Source of the DNA: Parapusillimonas granuli
GTDB lineage: Bacteria; Pseudomonadota; Gammaproteobacteria; Burkholderiales; Burkholderiaceae_B
Length of the DNA: 64,000 nucleotides
Assembly (NCBI RefSeq): GCF_013416525.1
Contig: NZ_JACCEM010000014.1
Span: 23,775 to 87,774, forward strand
Reading direction: 5' to 3'
Translations under genes and position numbers: made by a program
Shown here: in pieces, positions 35,868 to 46,345 of the stretch
Position numbering within the stretch: the first letter of the stretch is position 1
How the letters are laid out: each line of letters opens with the position of its first letter
The notes under the pieces: generated by a model
Seen by the model: the letters and a program-made list of their open reading frames with translations, nothing else
The model's database searches: none
What the model was told of the DNA's origin: nothing

Positions 35868-36998
35868 ATGGCCGATATTCGACCCGCGGCGCCTTCCTGG
35901 TCCGGGGATGCGGACGAGTTCGTCCGCGTCGAGGACGTCGTCAAGATCTACGGGGACACGGTCGCGGTGCGGTCCGTGAACCTGTCCGTGCGCCGCCACG
36001 AAATGTTCGCCCTGCTGGGCAGTTCGGGCTGCGGGAAATCGACGCTGCTTCGCATGCTGGCCGGCTTCGAGGAAGCGACCTCGGGGCGCATCTTCCTCGA
36101 CAACGAAGACATCACCCGCCTGCCGCCCTACCGCCGGCCCGTGAACATGATGTTCCAGTCGTATGCGCTGTTCCCGCACATGACGGTCGAGGCCAATGTG
36201 GCGTTCGGGCTCAAGCAAGAGGGCGTGCCCAAGCATGAAATCAACGAGCGCGTGTTCGAGGCGCTCGACCTGGTGCAGATGGCCGGCTTCGCCCGCCGCA
36301 AGCCCCATCAGCTTTCCGGCGGGCAGCAGCAGCGGGTCGCCCTGGCGCGCAGCCTGGTGAAGCGCCCCAAGCTGCTGCTGCTGGACGAGCCCATGTCCGC
36401 GCTCGACAAGCAGATACGCCAGAAAACGCAGATCGAACTGGTCAAGATACTGGACCAGGTGGGCGTCACCTGCATCATGGTCACGCACGACCAGGAAGAG
36501 GCCATGATCATGGCCAACCGGCTCGCCGTCATGAGCGAAGGCCAGATCGTCCAGTGCGGCACGCCGCAAGACGTCTACGCCTTTCCGAATTCGCGCTTCG
36601 TCGCCGGCTTCATCGGGTCCACGAACCTCTTCACCGGCACCATCGTGGTCGACGAGCCCGACCACGTCCTGATCGAAAGCGCCGAGCTGGCCCGCCCGCT
36701 GTACGTCAGCCACGGGGTCAGCGAGCCGCTGGGCATGGAAGTCCATGTTTCCATCCGGCCGGAAAACATCCGCGTGCTGCGCGAGCAGCCCGAGAGCGAC
36801 TCCAACTGGAGCCACGGCCTGGTGAGCCACGTGGCCTGGATGGGCGGCTATGCCCGCTACCAGGTCCGGCTGGACGCCGGCCAGGTCGTCGAAGCCACCG
36901 TGCCCAGCCTGGTGCTGGCGCAGGCCGACGCCCCCGGCATAGACGACGAGGTCTATGTGGCCTGGTCGGACGACAGCGCAACCGTCTTGTCATCATGA
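35868..36998 (+). CDS. potG: polyamine ABC transporter ATP-binding protein
   Basis: Cytoplasmic ATPase of the polyamine importer, 376 residues. Walker A GSSGCGKST, signature LSGGQQQR, Walker B LLLLDEPMSALD and H-loop VTHDQEEA are present, followed by a C-terminal TOBE domain (MEVHVSIRPENIRVL). It starts 5 bases after potF and overlaps potH by 4 bases. Confidence 0.96.
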   Translation: MADIRPAAPSWSGDADEFVRVEDVVKIYGDTVAVRSVNLSVRRHEMFALLGSSGCGKSTLLRMLAGFEEATSGRIFLDNEDITRLPPYRRPVNMMFQSYALFPHMTVEANVAFGLKQEGVPKHEINERVFEALDLVQMAGFARRKPHQLSGGQQQRVALARSLVKRPKLLLLDEPMSALDKQIRQKTQIELVKILDQVGVTCIMVTHDQEEAMIMANRLAVMSEGQIVQCGTPQDVYAFPNSRFVAGFIGSTNLFTGTIVVDEPDHVLIESAELARPLYVSHGVSEPLGMEVHVSIRPENIRVLREQPESDSNWSHGLVSHVAWMGGYARYQVRLDAGQVVEATVPSLVLAQADAPGIDDEVYVAWSDDSATVLSS

Positions 36999-37912
36999 AG
37001 CGGCTATCCTGGCGCGACCTTCCCGCGAGGCGCCTGCTGGCCATCGGCCCGCCTTTCCTGTGGCTGGCGCTGTTCCTGCTGGTGCCCTTCCTGCTGGTGC
37101 TGAAGATCAGCTTCGCCGACCTGAAGTTCGGCGTGCCGCCCTACACGGCGCTGACGCAGCTGAAAGACGAAACCCTGACGCTGGCGCTCAGCCTCAGGGG
37201 CTACGCGCTGCTGTTCAGCGACAGCCTGTACATCGCCACCTATCTGAACTCGGTCAAGATGGCGGCGCTGACCACGCTGTGCTGCGCATTGATCGGCTAT
37301 CCCATGGCCTACTACATTGCGCGCTCGCGGCCGTCGCTGCGCAACCTGCTGCTGCTGGGCGTCATCCTGCCGTTCTGGACCTCGCTGCTGCTGCGCGTGT
37401 ATGCCTGGGTGGGCATATTGCGCAACGACGGCCTGTTGAACAACTTCCTCATCTGGCTGGGCCTCATCGACACCCCGCTCGAAATCTACCGCACCGACGT
37501 CGCGGTATACATCGGCCTGGTCTACGCCTATCTGCCTTTCTTCATCCTTCCGCTGTACGCGAACCTGGTCAAGCTCGACGTCCGCCTGCTCGAGGCGGCC
37601 TACGACCTGGGCGCGCGGCCCTGGCGGGCGTTCCTCAGCGTGACGCTGCCCCTGTCCATGCCCGGCGTGGTCGCCGGGGGCCTGCTGGTGTTCATCCCCT
37701 CGGTCGGCGAATACGTGATTCCCGAGATGCTGGGCGGCGCCGATACGCTGATGATGGGGCGGGTCATGTGGACGGAATTCTTCAACAATGCCGACTGGCC
37801 GATGGCGGCGGCGGTCACCTGCGTCATGGTCCTGCTGCTGCTGGTTCCGCTCGTCCTGTTCCAGTACAACCAGGTCAAGCAGATGGAAAACCGTAAGACG
37901 GGGGCGAAATGA
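36995..37912 (+). CDS. potH: polyamine ABC transporter permease PotH
   Basis: Inner-membrane permease, 305 residues, about six membrane segments. The EAA loop that docks on the ATPase is EAAYDLGARPWRAFLSVTLPLSMPG, within the usual third cytoplasmic loop. Overlaps both neighbours by 4 bases (ATGA). Confidence 0.95.
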   Translation: MKRLSWRDLPARRLLAIGPPFLWLALFLLVPFLLVLKISFADLKFGVPPYTALTQLKDETLTLALSLRGYALLFSDSLYIATYLNSVKMAALTTLCCALIGYPMAYYIARSRPSLRNLLLLGVILPFWTSLLLRVYAWVGILRNDGLLNNFLIWLGLIDTPLEIYRTDVAVYIGLVYAYLPFFILPLYANLVKLDVRLLEAAYDLGARPWRAFLSVTLPLSMPGVVAGGLLVFIPSVGEYVIPEMLGGADTLMMGRVMWTEFFNNADWPMAAAVTCVMVLLLLVPLVLFQYNQVKQMENRKTGAK

Positions 37913-38712
37913 CCAGGCCTGATCCCATCCTGCGAGCCGTCACGCTGACGCTGGGCTACGCTTTCCTCTATATCCCCATACTGTGCCTGATGGCTTTCTC
38001 GTTCAACGACTCATCGATGATGACGTCCTGGACGGGGTTCTCATTCAAATGGTATGTGGAGCTCTTCAACGACCAGGCGCTGCTCAGCGCCGCGCGCCTG
38101 TCGCTGCTGATCGCGGCCATGACGGCCACCACCGCGGTGGTGATCGGCACCTGGGCCGGCTACGTGCTGGCGCGCATGGGGCGCTTTCGCGGCTTTTCCG
38201 TCTATATCGGCATGGTCAGCGCGCCTCTGGTGATCCCGGAAGTCGTCCTGGGCATATCGCTGCTGCTGATGTTCGTCGAGCTCAGCGACCTGCTGGGGTG
38301 GCCCGACGGCAACGGGGTGTTCACCATCTGGGTGGGACACGTGACGCTGTGCATGGCCTACGTGGCGGTCATCATCCAGTCGCGCATCCGCGACCTCGAC
38401 CGCTCGCTGGAAGAGGCCGCGCTGGACCTGGGCGCCACGCCGCTCAGGGTGTTCTTCCGCATCACCCTGCCGCTGATCTTCCCCGCGCTCATGGCGGGCT
38501 GGCTGCTGGCTTTCACGCTGTCGCTGGACGACGTCGTGATCGCGTCCTTCCTGTCGGGGCCGGGCTACACCACCTTGCCGCTTGAAATCTTCTCGCGCGT
38601 GCGCCTGGGCCTGAAGCCCGAAATCAACGCCCTGGCCACGCTGTTCATATTGCTGGTCGGCATCTTCGTGGTCGTGGCGAACCGCATGCAGCGGCGCAGC
38701 GAAACCGGCTAG
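37909..38712 (+). CDS. potI: polyamine ABC transporter permease PotI
   Basis: Second permease of the importer, 267 residues, six hydrophobic segments. Its EAA loop reads EEAALDLGATPLRVFFRITLPLIFP. N-terminal TLGYAFLYIPILCLMAFSFNDS is typical of PotI/PotC. Last of potFGHI. Confidence 0.95.
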   Translation: MTRPDPILRAVTLTLGYAFLYIPILCLMAFSFNDSSMMTSWTGFSFKWYVELFNDQALLSAARLSLLIAAMTATTAVVIGTWAGYVLARMGRFRGFSVYIGMVSAPLVIPEVVLGISLLLMFVELSDLLGWPDGNGVFTIWVGHVTLCMAYVAVIIQSRIRDLDRSLEEAALDLGATPLRVFFRITLPLIFPALMAGWLLAFTLSLDDVVIASFLSGPGYTTLPLEIFSRVRLGLKPEINALATLFILLVGIFVVVANRMQRRSETG

Positions 38713-38736
38713 AAATCGGCGTCAAAAGGAAATTCC

Positions 38737-39096
38737 ATGCAAACCCTGCGGCTTTATGGCTTGAAGAAGTGCAGCACCTGCGTCAAGGCCATGGATTGGC
38801 TGGAGCACAACGGCGTTCCGTTCACGTTCACCGATTACCGCGACCACCCCGTGCCGCCGGACAGCCTGCGGGCCTGGGCCGATGCGCTGGGCGGCTGGGA
38901 AAAACTCGTCAATCGCGCCTCCATGACCTGGCGCAATCTGCCGGACGTCCGCAAGTCGCCGGCCACGCCCGAACAGTGGCTGGACCTGATCGCGGAATTC
39001 CCCGCGCTGGTCCGGCGGCCGGTCGCCGTCGATGCCGAGGGCGGCGTGGGCGTCGGCTTTTCCGAAAAGAGATTCGGCGAGCGCTTCGCCAAATAG
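38737..39096 (+). CDS. ArsC/Spx-family thioredoxin-fold protein (YffB-like)
   Basis: A 119-residue protein of the arsenate-reductase (ArsC)/Spx superfamily, YffB branch; members may use glutathione, but whether it reduces arsenate is unknown. N-terminal [17 protein letters not shown] holds the redox pair Cys12/Cys15. It lies 24 bases after potI and 13 bases before rpiA. Confidence 0.88.
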   Translation: MQTLRLYGLKKCSTCVKAMDWLEHNGVPFTFTDYRDHPVPPDSLRAWADALGGWEKLVNRASMTWRNLPDVRKSPATPEQWLDLIAEFPALVRRPVAVDAEGGVGVGFSEKRFGERFAK

Positions 39097-39109
39097 AAGG
39101 ATCCCACTC

Positions 39110-39793
39110 ATGCTCACCCAGACAGAACTCAAGCGGAACGCCGCCGCCGCGGCCATCGAATTCGTGCTGCCGCAACTGACGCCGTCCACCGTGCTCGGCG
39201 TCGGTACCGGCTCGACCGTCGACCTGTTCATCGACGCCCTGGCGCCGCACAAGCATCGTTTCCGCGGCGCCGTATCCAGTTCCGAACGCAGCTCGGCGCG
39301 CATGGCGGCGCTGGGCATCCCGGTCTTCGACCTGAACGAAATCCCGTCCATGCCATGGTACGTGGACGGCGCCGACGAGGTCGATCACGAGCTGAACATG
39401 ATCAAGGGCGGGGGCGGCGCCTTGACCCGCGAGAAGATCGTCGCCTCGGTGGCCGAGCGGTTCCTGTGCATCGTCGACGAGTCCAAGCTGGTGCGGGTGC
39501 TCGGCAAATTCCCGCTGCCGGTCGAGGTCATCCCGATGGCGCGCGAGGTCGTGGCGCGCCGCCTGGCCGCGCTGGGCGGCAAGCCGGCGCTGCGCGAGGG
39601 CTACGTCACCGACAATGGCTGCCAGATCCTCGACGTCTCGGGCCTCGCCATCGACGCGCCGGCGCGCTTCGAGGCCGAGCTCAACAATATTCCGGGCGTG
39701 GTGTGCTGCGGCCTGTTCGCCATCGCGGGGGCCGACGTGGTCTTGATGTCGACCCAGCAGGGCGTGCGACAACTGACGAAAAACCCGTCATGA
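39110..39793 (+). CDS. rpiA: ribose-5-phosphate isomerase A
   Basis: Interconverts ribose 5-phosphate and ribulose 5-phosphate in the pentose phosphate pathway. It is 227 residues with [42 protein letters not shown] (active-site Asp and Glu) and [11 protein letters not shown]. The start is the ATG at 39110 ([12 protein letters not shown]). Confidence 0.97.
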   Translation: MLTQTELKRNAAAAAIEFVLPQLTPSTVLGVGTGSTVDLFIDALAPHKHRFRGAVSSSERSSARMAALGIPVFDLNEIPSMPWYVDGADEVDHELNMIKGGGGALTREKIVASVAERFLCIVDESKLVRVLGKFPLPVEVIPMAREVVARRLAALGGKPALREGYVTDNGCQILDVSGLAIDAPARFEAELNNIPGVVCCGLFAIAGADVVLMSTQQGVRQLTKNPS

Positions 39794-39871
39794 ATACGTA
39801 ATATTTGGCTGATACACTCATGGGGTGATACGCTGTTTTTTCCCCATACCACGCTGTGATCGAAGGCTGAC

Positions 39872-40603
39872 ATGTCCGAGCATACCAACAAGCAATTTCA
39901 TTCCGACCTGGAAACCACCCGTTCGCTTTTCCTGCAGATGGGCGGCCTGGTCGAGTCCATGGTCCGGGACGCGATGGAGGCGCTGGTATCCGGCGATCCC
40001 GACCTGATCGACCAGGTGCGCGAGCGCGAGAAGGAAGTCAATCGCCTGGAGGTCGAGATCGATGAGCGCATCGGGCTCCTGATCGCGCGCAACCAGCCGA
40101 CGGCGGGCGATCTGCGCCTGCTGCTTTCGGTGTCCAAGATGCTGACCGACATGGAGCGCTCGGGCGACGAGGCCGAGAAAATCGCCAAGATCGCGCGCCG
40201 CCTGCATGAGTCCAACGGCTATGGGCATTACGAGCCGGTGGTCGAGCTGCGCCACATGGCAAGCTTCGTCACGGCCATGATCCGCGATTGCCTGGACGCC
40301 TTCGCGCGCATGGATCCCGTCCATGCCGCGAGGGTGGTGCGCAACGACAAGGAAGTCGACAAGGAATGGAAGGGGTCGTTGCGGCACATCATCACGTACA
40401 TGATCGAGGACCCGCGCACGATTTCTCATTCGATCGACCTGATCTTCATTGCGCGGGCGCTGGAGCGCATCGGCGACCATGCGAAGAACATGTCGGAGCG
40501 CGTCATCTATATGGTGCGGGGGGACGACGTGCGCCACAGGGGCATCAAGAACACGGAGCGCTTGGCGCGGGGCGAGTCGCTCGAGGACGACGAGAACTCC
40601 TGA
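39872..40603 (+). CDS. phoU: phosphate signalling/transport regulator PhoU
   Basis: Helical cytoplasmic protein that damps the PhoR-PhoB response and controls the Pst phosphate transporter. It is 243 residues of two three-helix repeats with the metal-binding E(D)xxxD-type motifs (MERSGDEAEKIAKIA; ERIGDHAKNMSERVIYM). pstSCAB and phoBR are not in the window. Separated from rpiA by 78 bases. Confidence 0.94.
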   Translation: MSEHTNKQFHSDLETTRSLFLQMGGLVESMVRDAMEALVSGDPDLIDQVREREKEVNRLEVEIDERIGLLIARNQPTAGDLRLLLSVSKMLTDMERSGDEAEKIAKIARRLHESNGYGHYEPVVELRHMASFVTAMIRDCLDAFARMDPVHAARVVRNDKEVDKEWKGSLRHIITYMIEDPRTISHSIDLIFIARALERIGDHAKNMSERVIYMVRGDDVRHRGIKNTERLARGESLEDDENS

Positions 40604-40666
40604 CTCGCCGTCATGGAACGCGGGCCGCCGGACGACAAGCAACGGGCGCGGCGGCCAGCGAACCGA

Positions 40667-40939
40667 TCACGCCGGCGGCGGCACGTAGCCTTGCGCCTCG
40701 ACGTCCACGCCCTCGAACAGAAAGCTTTCCATCTGCTGCTGCAGATACTTCCGCGCCCGCGAATCCGCGAGATTCAGCCGATTCTCATTGACGAGGCGCG
40801 TTTGGGTGTCCATCCATTGCGCCCAGGCCTCTTTTGAAACATTTTTCCAGATCCGCACCCCCAGTTCACCGGGATACGGAGGAAAATCCAGCCCTTCCGC
40901 TTCGCGCTTGAGTTTCGCGCATTGGACCATGCGTGCCAT
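40667..40939 (-). CDS. yggX: probable Fe(2+)-trafficking protein YggX
   Basis: Small 90-residue protein that protects iron-sulfur clusters under oxidative stress. It opens [27 protein letters not shown] with the conserved Cys7 and ends with [11 protein letters not shown]. It follows argA on the same strand, 50 bases downstream, and is convergent with phoU. A GGCCGCC/GGCGGCC stem (40623-40656) between the genes may end transcription. Confidence 0.95.
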   Translation of the reverse strand: MARMVQCAKLKREAEGLDFPPYPGELGVRIWKNVSKEAWAQWMDTQTRLVNENRLNLADSRARKYLQQQMESFLFEGVDVEAQGYVPPPA

Positions 40940-40989
40940 GATGCTGCCACCTTCTTGAAAACGTTCACCAACCGGGTATTGTACCCGTC

Positions 40990-42342
40990 TTAGAGTTTCT
41001 TTATGAAAATCATGCTATTGCGCGAACGGTTGTAGTGCGCCTGGCGTTCCTTGGGCAGATCCGAGACCCCGCCCTGCACGAAGCCCCGCTTGATGAACCA
41101 GTGCGACGTCCGTGTCGTCAGGACGAACAGGCGCTTCGCCCCCATCGCGCGGGCGCGCAGTTCGGCGTGGCGCAGCAGCATCTCGCCCTCGCCGGCGCCC
41201 TGCCATTCCTGGTGCACCACCAGGCAGGCCATTTCCGCCATGCCGTCCTGCAGATAGGGCGTGACCGCCACGCAGCCGTAGATCACCCCGTCGTGTTCCA
41301 GCACCGTGAACTGCTCGACGTCGCGTTCGATGACGGCGCGGCCGCGCGGGACCAGGGTGCCGTCGGCCTCCAGCGGCTCGATCAGCTGCACGATGGCGCC
41401 GACGTCGTCGACCGTGGCGGGGCGCAAGTCGTCCAGCGTGTCTTCCACCACCATGGTGCCCACGCCGTCATGGGTGAAGATCTCGAGCAGTATGCTGCCG
41501 TCCAGCGTGTAGGGCACCAGATGGGCGCGCGCCACGCCGCGCTTGACGGCGCGCGAGGCGTGCATGAGAAAGGCCGCGGTGTCCTCGTCGAGCTTGCCGC
41601 CGGCCAGCAGCTTGTCGGCGTCTTCGCGGGCGAGCTCGGTGTCGACCGCGCCTTCCTCGTCGCGCACCATGCGGTCCTGCGTCAGGAAGATGAGCTTTTC
41701 GGCGCGCAGGGAAATGGCGGCGCTGGTGGCCAGGTCTTCCATCGCCAGGTTGAACGCCTCGCCGGTGGGAGAAAAGCCCAGCGGGGACAGCAGGGCGATG
41801 GCGCCCTGGTTGATGACGTTCTTGATGGCGTCGATGTCCATCTTGCGCACGGCGCCCGCGTGCTTGTAGTCGATGCCGTCGATGACGCCCACCGGCCGGG
41901 CGGTGACGAAATTGCCCGAGAACACGCGGATCTGCGCGTGCGACATGGGCGTATTGGGCAGGCCCTGGCTGAATGCGGCCTCGATGTCGAGGCGGATTTC
42001 GCCGGCGGCCTCCTTGGCGCATTCCAGCGCTTCCGGGCTGGTGGGCTCCATGCCGCGCCCGAACTGCGTCTGGAAGCCCTTGAGCTTGAGCTGTTCGTTG
42101 ACCTGCGGGCGCGAGCCGTGCACCAGCACCAGCTTGACGCCCAGCGCGGACAGCAGGGAAAGGTCCTGGATCAGGGTGTTCAGGGCGCCGTCGCCCACCA
42201 GTTCGCCGCCAAAGGCGACGACGAAAGTCTTGCCGCGGAAGTCGTGCACATAGGGAGCCACTTCGCGAAACCATCGCACGAATTGAGCCGGAGCGAATTC
42301 GGGAGCGTCCTGGGCGGAGAGCGTGGTATTGGTCGTGGTCAT
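40990..42342 (-). CDS. argA: N-acetylglutamate synthase
   Basis: First step of arginine synthesis, acetylating glutamate with acetyl-CoA. It is 450 residues from the ATG at 42342: an acetylglutamate-kinase-like domain ([30 protein letters not shown]) that binds arginine for feedback control, then a GNAT domain with [20 protein letters not shown]. Divergent from hrpA. Confidence 0.95.
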   Translation of the reverse strand: MTTTNTTLSAQDAPEFAPAQFVRWFREVAPYVHDFRGKTFVVAFGGELVGDGALNTLIQDLSLLSALGVKLVLVHGSRPQVNEQLKLKGFQTQFGRGMEPTSPEALECAKEAAGEIRLDIEAAFSQGLPNTPMSHAQIRVFSGNFVTARPVGVIDGIDYKHAGAVRKMDIDAIKNVINQGAIALLSPLGFSPTGEAFNLAMEDLATSAAISLRAEKLIFLTQDRMVRDEEGAVDTELAREDADKLLAGGKLDEDTAAFLMHASRAVKRGVARAHLVPYTLDGSILLEIFTHDGVGTMVVEDTLDDLRPATVDDVGAIVQLIEPLEADGTLVPRGRAVIERDVEQFTVLEHDGVIYGCVAVTPYLQDGMAEMACLVVHQEWQGAGEGEMLLRHAELRARAMGAKRLFVLTTRTSHWFIKRGFVQGGVSDLPKERQAHYNRSRNSMIFIKKL

Positions 42343-42384
42343 ATCGTGTGCAGCGTGTGAAAAGAGAGTTGGCCTGTGCAAAAT

Positions 42385-42390
42385 TATAAT
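42385..42390 (+). promoter_or_regulatory. hrpA: perfect TATAAT -10 box upstream of hrpA
   Basis: TATAAT lies 29 bases before the hrpA ATG in the 76-base divergent gap with argA. No good -35 at 17 bases; TTGGCC at 42369 is too close. Confidence 0.4.
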
Positions 42391-42418
42391 AAGCCTCAGC
42401 CTACTCACTAGAAGTTTC

Positions 42419-45400
42419 ATGCAAGAGCCTGTCATTTTGTCAGAAAACGAACACATCGATCCGCCCGGGCACCGCGGCAAATCCGGCCCCGACGTCCGCA
42501 AGGCGCCCGCCGAACCGCGGGCCTTGCGGGTTGCGCCGCCCATCGAGTATCCGGAAGACCTGCCCGTCAGCGCGCGCCGCGGCGACATCGCCGCCGCCAT
42601 CCAGGCGCACCAGGTCGTCATCGTGAGCGGCGAAACGGGCTCGGGCAAGACCACGCAGCTGCCCAAGATCTGCCTGGAGCTGGGCCGGGGCCTGCGCAAG
42701 ATGATCGGCCACACGCAGCCGCGCCGCCTGGCCGCGACGTCCGTGGCCAAGCGCATCGCGGACGAGCTGGGCACCGAACTGGGCGACTGGGTCGGGTATC
42801 AGATCCGCTTCAACGACCGCAGCGGCCCCAACGCGGCCATCAAGCTGATGACCGACGGCATCCTGCTGGCCGAGTCGCAGCGGGATCCGCTGCTGCGCCG
42901 CTACGATACGATCATCATCGACGAGGCGCACGAGCGCAGCCTCAATATCGATTTCCTGCTGGGCTATCTCCGGCAGCTGCTGCCCAGGCGGCCGGACCTG
43001 AAACTCATCATCACTTCCGCCACCATCGACGCGGAGCGCTTCTCGCGCCATTTCGAGCAGCGGGGCAAGCCGGCGCCAGTCATCGAAGTGTCCGGCCGCC
43101 TATACCCGGTCGAGGTGCTGTACCGGCCGGTGGTGCAAGAGGAAGCGAACGACGAGGCCCGGGACCGGCGCTCCGCCGTCGACGAGGAGCGCGACCTGAT
43201 CGACGCGGTGGTGGACGGCGTGGCCGAGTGCGCCCGGCATGGGCCGGGCGACGTGCTGGTGTTCCTGCCCGGCGAGCGCGAAATACGCGAGACGGTCGAG
43301 GCCCTGCGCAAGCGGCATCCCCCGGGGACGGAGGTGCTGCCCCTGTATGCGCGGCTGTCGCAGGCCGAGCAGGAGCAGATCTTCCGGCCGCGCGGCAGCG
43401 GCCGCCGCGTGATCCTGGCCACCAACGTGGCGGAAACCTCGCTCACCGTGCCGGGCATACGCTATGTGGTCGACAGCGGCCTGGCGCGCGTCAAGCGGTA
43501 TTCCTGGCGCAACAAGGTCGAGCAGCTGCGCATCGAACCCATCAGCCAGGCATCGGCCAACCAGAGGGCGGGGCGTTGCGGGCGCATCGGCCCGGGCGTG
43601 TGCATACGGCTGTACGACGCAGCCGACTTCCAGCGGCGCGCGCCGTTCACCGATCCTGAAATCCTGCGGTCGTCGCTGGCCTCGGTGATTCTGCGCATGA
43701 AAGCGCTCAAGCTGGACGATATCGAGACCTTCCCCTTCGTCGACCGGCCGTCGGGCCGCGCCATCGCCGACGGCTACCACCTGCTGCAGGAGCTGGGCGC
43801 GATCGATGAAGACAACCGTCTGACCGAGACCGGGCGCGCGCTGGCGCGGCTGCCCATCGATCCGCGCCTGGCGCGCATGATACTCGCGGCGCGCGAGCAG
43901 CAATGCCTGGCGGAAATGCTCATCATCACCTCCGCGCTCTCGGTCCAGGATCCGCGCGACCGGCCCATGAACGAGCGCGATGCCTCGGAGGCGGCGCATG
44001 CCAAGTTCGGCGACGACCGGTCCGAATTCCTGTCCTTCATCAAGCTTTGGCGCTGGTATGCCGAGCAGGTCGAACACAAGGCGTCGCAGCGCAAGCTGGT
44101 CGCGCTGCTGCGGCAGAATTTTCTGTCGCCGCTCAGGTTGCGCGAATGGCGCGACGTCCACAGCCAGCTGGCCTCGCTCGTGGGCGAGCAGGGCTGGCGC
44201 GTCAATACGCTGGAGGCCGGCTACGAGCAGACGCACATGGCGCTGCTGTCCGGCCTGCTGGGCAACATCGGGTCCAAGAGCGAAGAGGCCGGCGGCTATC
44301 AGGGCGCGCGCGACATCCGCTTCCAGATCCACCCGGGTTCGCGCCTGGTGAAAAAGGCGGGCCGCTGGATCGTGGCCGCCGAACTGGTCGAGACGACGCG
44401 CCTGTACGCGCGCTGCGTCGCGCGCATCGACCCCCGATGGCTGGAGAAGGCGGGCGCGCATCTCATCCGGCGCGCCTGGTCGGACCCGCGCTGGGACAAG
44501 AAGGCCGGCCAGGTCGTGGCCAACGAACGCGCAACGCTCTACGGCCTGCAGATCTACTCGGGCCGCCGCGTGCACTACGGCAAGATCGACCCGGTCCACG
44601 CGCGCGAGATCTTCATCCGCCAGGCGCTGGTCGCCGGCGACATCGATACGGGCCTGCCTTTCCTGCGGCACAATCGCCAGCTGGCCGCCTCGATCGAGAA
44701 GCTCGAACACCAGACACGGCGCCCCGACATCCTGGTCGACGACGAGCTGATCTACGCCTTCTACGACAAGCAGCTGCCCGAAGACGTCCACCAGACCGCC
44801 ACGCTGGAAAAATGGCACAAGGGGCTGAGCAAGGAACAGGCCCAGGCCCTGCTGCTGACGCGGGACGCGCTGATGCGCCACGACGCGGCGGGCGTCACGA
44901 CCGACGTCTTCCCCAAGAAGCTCGAATGGAACGGCGTCCAGATGGCGGTCGATTATCACTTCGAGCCGGGCTCGGTGCGCGACGGCCTGACCCTGACCGT
45001 GCCCCTGTTCGCCCTGAACCAGATAGATCCGCAGCGATGCGAATGGCTGGTGCCGGGCATGCTCAAGGAAAAAGTGCACCTGCTGCTGAAGTCGCTGCCC
45101 CAGAAGCTGCGGCGGCATTGCGTGCCCCTGCCCGACTACGCCGCGGGCTTCGTCGACCGCTGGTTCGAGCGCGCCGCCGATCCGGACCTGGGCCTGCTGG
45201 AAGCCATCGGCGCCGACATGTGGGAACAGGTCAAGGTCCGGCCCCAGCGCAGCGACTTCAAGGTCGAGACCCTGCCCGCCCATTTGTTCATGAACTTCAA
45301 GGTCGTGGACGAGCACGGCCGCATGCTGTCGGGCGGGCGCAACCTCGACCAGCTCAAGGCCGAGCACGGCAGGCAGGCGCAGGCGTCCTTCCAGCAATTC

Positions 45401-46285
45401 GCGGCGCGCGACGAGCAAGTGGCCCAGGCCCTGGCGCACGAGCACCTGACGGAATGGAGCTTCGGCCCTTTGCCCGAGATCATGGAGATCAAGCGCAAGG
45501 GCCGGTCCTTCATCGGCTATCCCGCGCTGATCGACCGCGAAACCCATTGCGACCTCGACGTCTTCGACGATCCGGCCGAGGCGCGCCGGCAGCATCACGC
45601 GGGCCTGCTGCGGCTGTTCCGGCTGGCCTTGCGCGAGCAGGTGAAATTCCTGGAGAAAAACCTCAACGACCTCACGCGCATCAGCATGCTGTACATCAGC
45701 CTGGGCACGCAGGAGGAGCTGCGCGGGCAGATCATCGACTGCGCGCTCGACCAGGCTTGCCTGGCGGAACCCTGGCCGACGGACCGCGAGGCGTTCGAGC
45801 TGCGGCGCAATGAAGGCAAGGCCCGCCTGGGCTTGCTGGCGCAGGAAATCGCGCGCCTGGCGGGCGCCGTCCTGACGGAATGGTCCGCGCTGCAGAAGAA
45901 GCTGCCGCAGGCCAAGCCGCATGCCGCGGCCTACGCCGATCTGCAGAAGCAGCAGTCCGCCCTGGTGGGGAAATGGTTTCTGCGCGACACGCCCTATCGG
46001 CAGCTGGCGCATTTCCCGCGTTACCTGAAGGCGGCGCAGGTCCGCATCGACAAGCTGCGCGCCGACCCCGCGCGGGACGCCCGCCTGATGGCGGACATGG
46101 CGCCGCTCGTCACGCAATACCAGCGGGCCGTGTCGGCGCTGAAAGGCGCGCGGGACGCGCAGCTGGAAGAGTTCCGCTGGCTGCTCGAAGAGCTGCGCGT
46201 GGCCCTGTTCGCGCAGGAGCTCCGCACGCCGATGCCGGTGTCCGTCAAGCGCCTGGAGAAGGCCTGGTCGGCGATGCAGCGCTGA
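42419..46285 (+). CDS. hrpA: ATP-dependent RNA helicase HrpA
   Basis: DEAH-box helicase involved in mRNA processing and resolving stalled ribosomes. It is 1288 residues, close to E. coli HrpA. Walker A GETGSGKT at 71-78, DEAH at 168-171, SAT motif (ITSATIDAERFSRHF), QRAGRCGRIGPGVCIRLY (motif VI), helicase-associated domains and the long C-terminal HrpA-specific region (from LEKWHKGLSKEQAQALL). The start is ATG 42419; an earlier in-frame ATG lies inside argA. Confidence 0.96.
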   Translation: MQEPVILSENEHIDPPGHRGKSGPDVRKAPAEPRALRVAPPIEYPEDLPVSARRGDIAAAIQAHQVVIVSGETGSGKTTQLPKICLELGRGLRKMIGHTQPRRLAATSVAKRIADELGTELGDWVGYQIRFNDRSGPNAAIKLMTDGILLAESQRDPLLRRYDTIIIDEAHERSLNIDFLLGYLRQLLPRRPDLKLIITSATIDAERFSRHFEQRGKPAPVIEVSGRLYPVEVLYRPVVQEEANDEARDRRSAVDEERDLIDAVVDGVAECARHGPGDVLVFLPGEREIRETVEALRKRHPPGTEVLPLYARLSQAEQEQIFRPRGSGRRVILATNVAETSLTVPGIRYVVDSGLARVKRYSWRNKVEQLRIEPISQASANQRAGRCGRIGPGVCIRLYDAADFQRRAPFTDPEILRSSLASVILRMKALKLDDIETFPFVDRPSGRAIADGYHLLQELGAIDEDNRLTETGRALARLPIDPRLARMILAAREQQCLAEMLIITSALSVQDPRDRPMNERDASEAAHAKFGDDRSEFLSFIKLWRWYAEQVEHKASQRKLVALLRQNFLSPLRLREWRDVHSQLASLVGEQGWRVNTLEAGYEQTHMALLSGLLGNIGSKSEEAGGYQGARDIRFQIHPGSRLVKKAGRWIVAAELVETTRLYARCVARIDPRWLEKAGAHLIRRAWSDPRWDKKAGQVVANERATLYGLQIYSGRRVHYGKIDPVHAREIFIRQALVAGDIDTGLPFLRHNRQLAASIEKLEHQTRRPDILVDDELIYAFYDKQLPEDVHQTATLEKWHKGLSKEQAQALLLTRDALMRHDAAGVTTDVFPKKLEWNGVQMAVDYHFEPGSVRDGLTLTVPLFALNQIDPQRCEWLVPGMLKEKVHLLLKSLPQKLRRHCVPLPDYAAGFVDRWFERAADPDLGLLEAIGADMWEQVKVRPQRSDFKVETLPAHLFMNFKVVDEHGRMLSGGRNLDQLKAEHGRQAQASFQQFAARDEQVAQALAHEHLTEWSFGPLPEIMEIKRKGRSFIGYPALIDRETHCDLDVFDDPAEARRQHHAGLLRLFRLALREQVKFLEKNLNDLTRISMLYISLGTQEELRGQIIDCALDQACLAEPWPTDREAFELRRNEGKARLGLLAQEIARLAGAVLTEWSALQKKLPQAKPHAAAYADLQKQQSALVGKWFLRDTPYRQLAHFPRYLKAAQVRIDKLRADPARDARLMADMAPLVTQYQRAVSALKGARDAQLEEFRWLLEELRVALFAQELRTPMPVSVKRLEKAWSAMQR

Positions 46286-46345
46286 GCGGTATTTCAGGGG
46301 CGGGTCCCGCATGGAATCCGCCCTCCGGATGAGTACAATCCCACC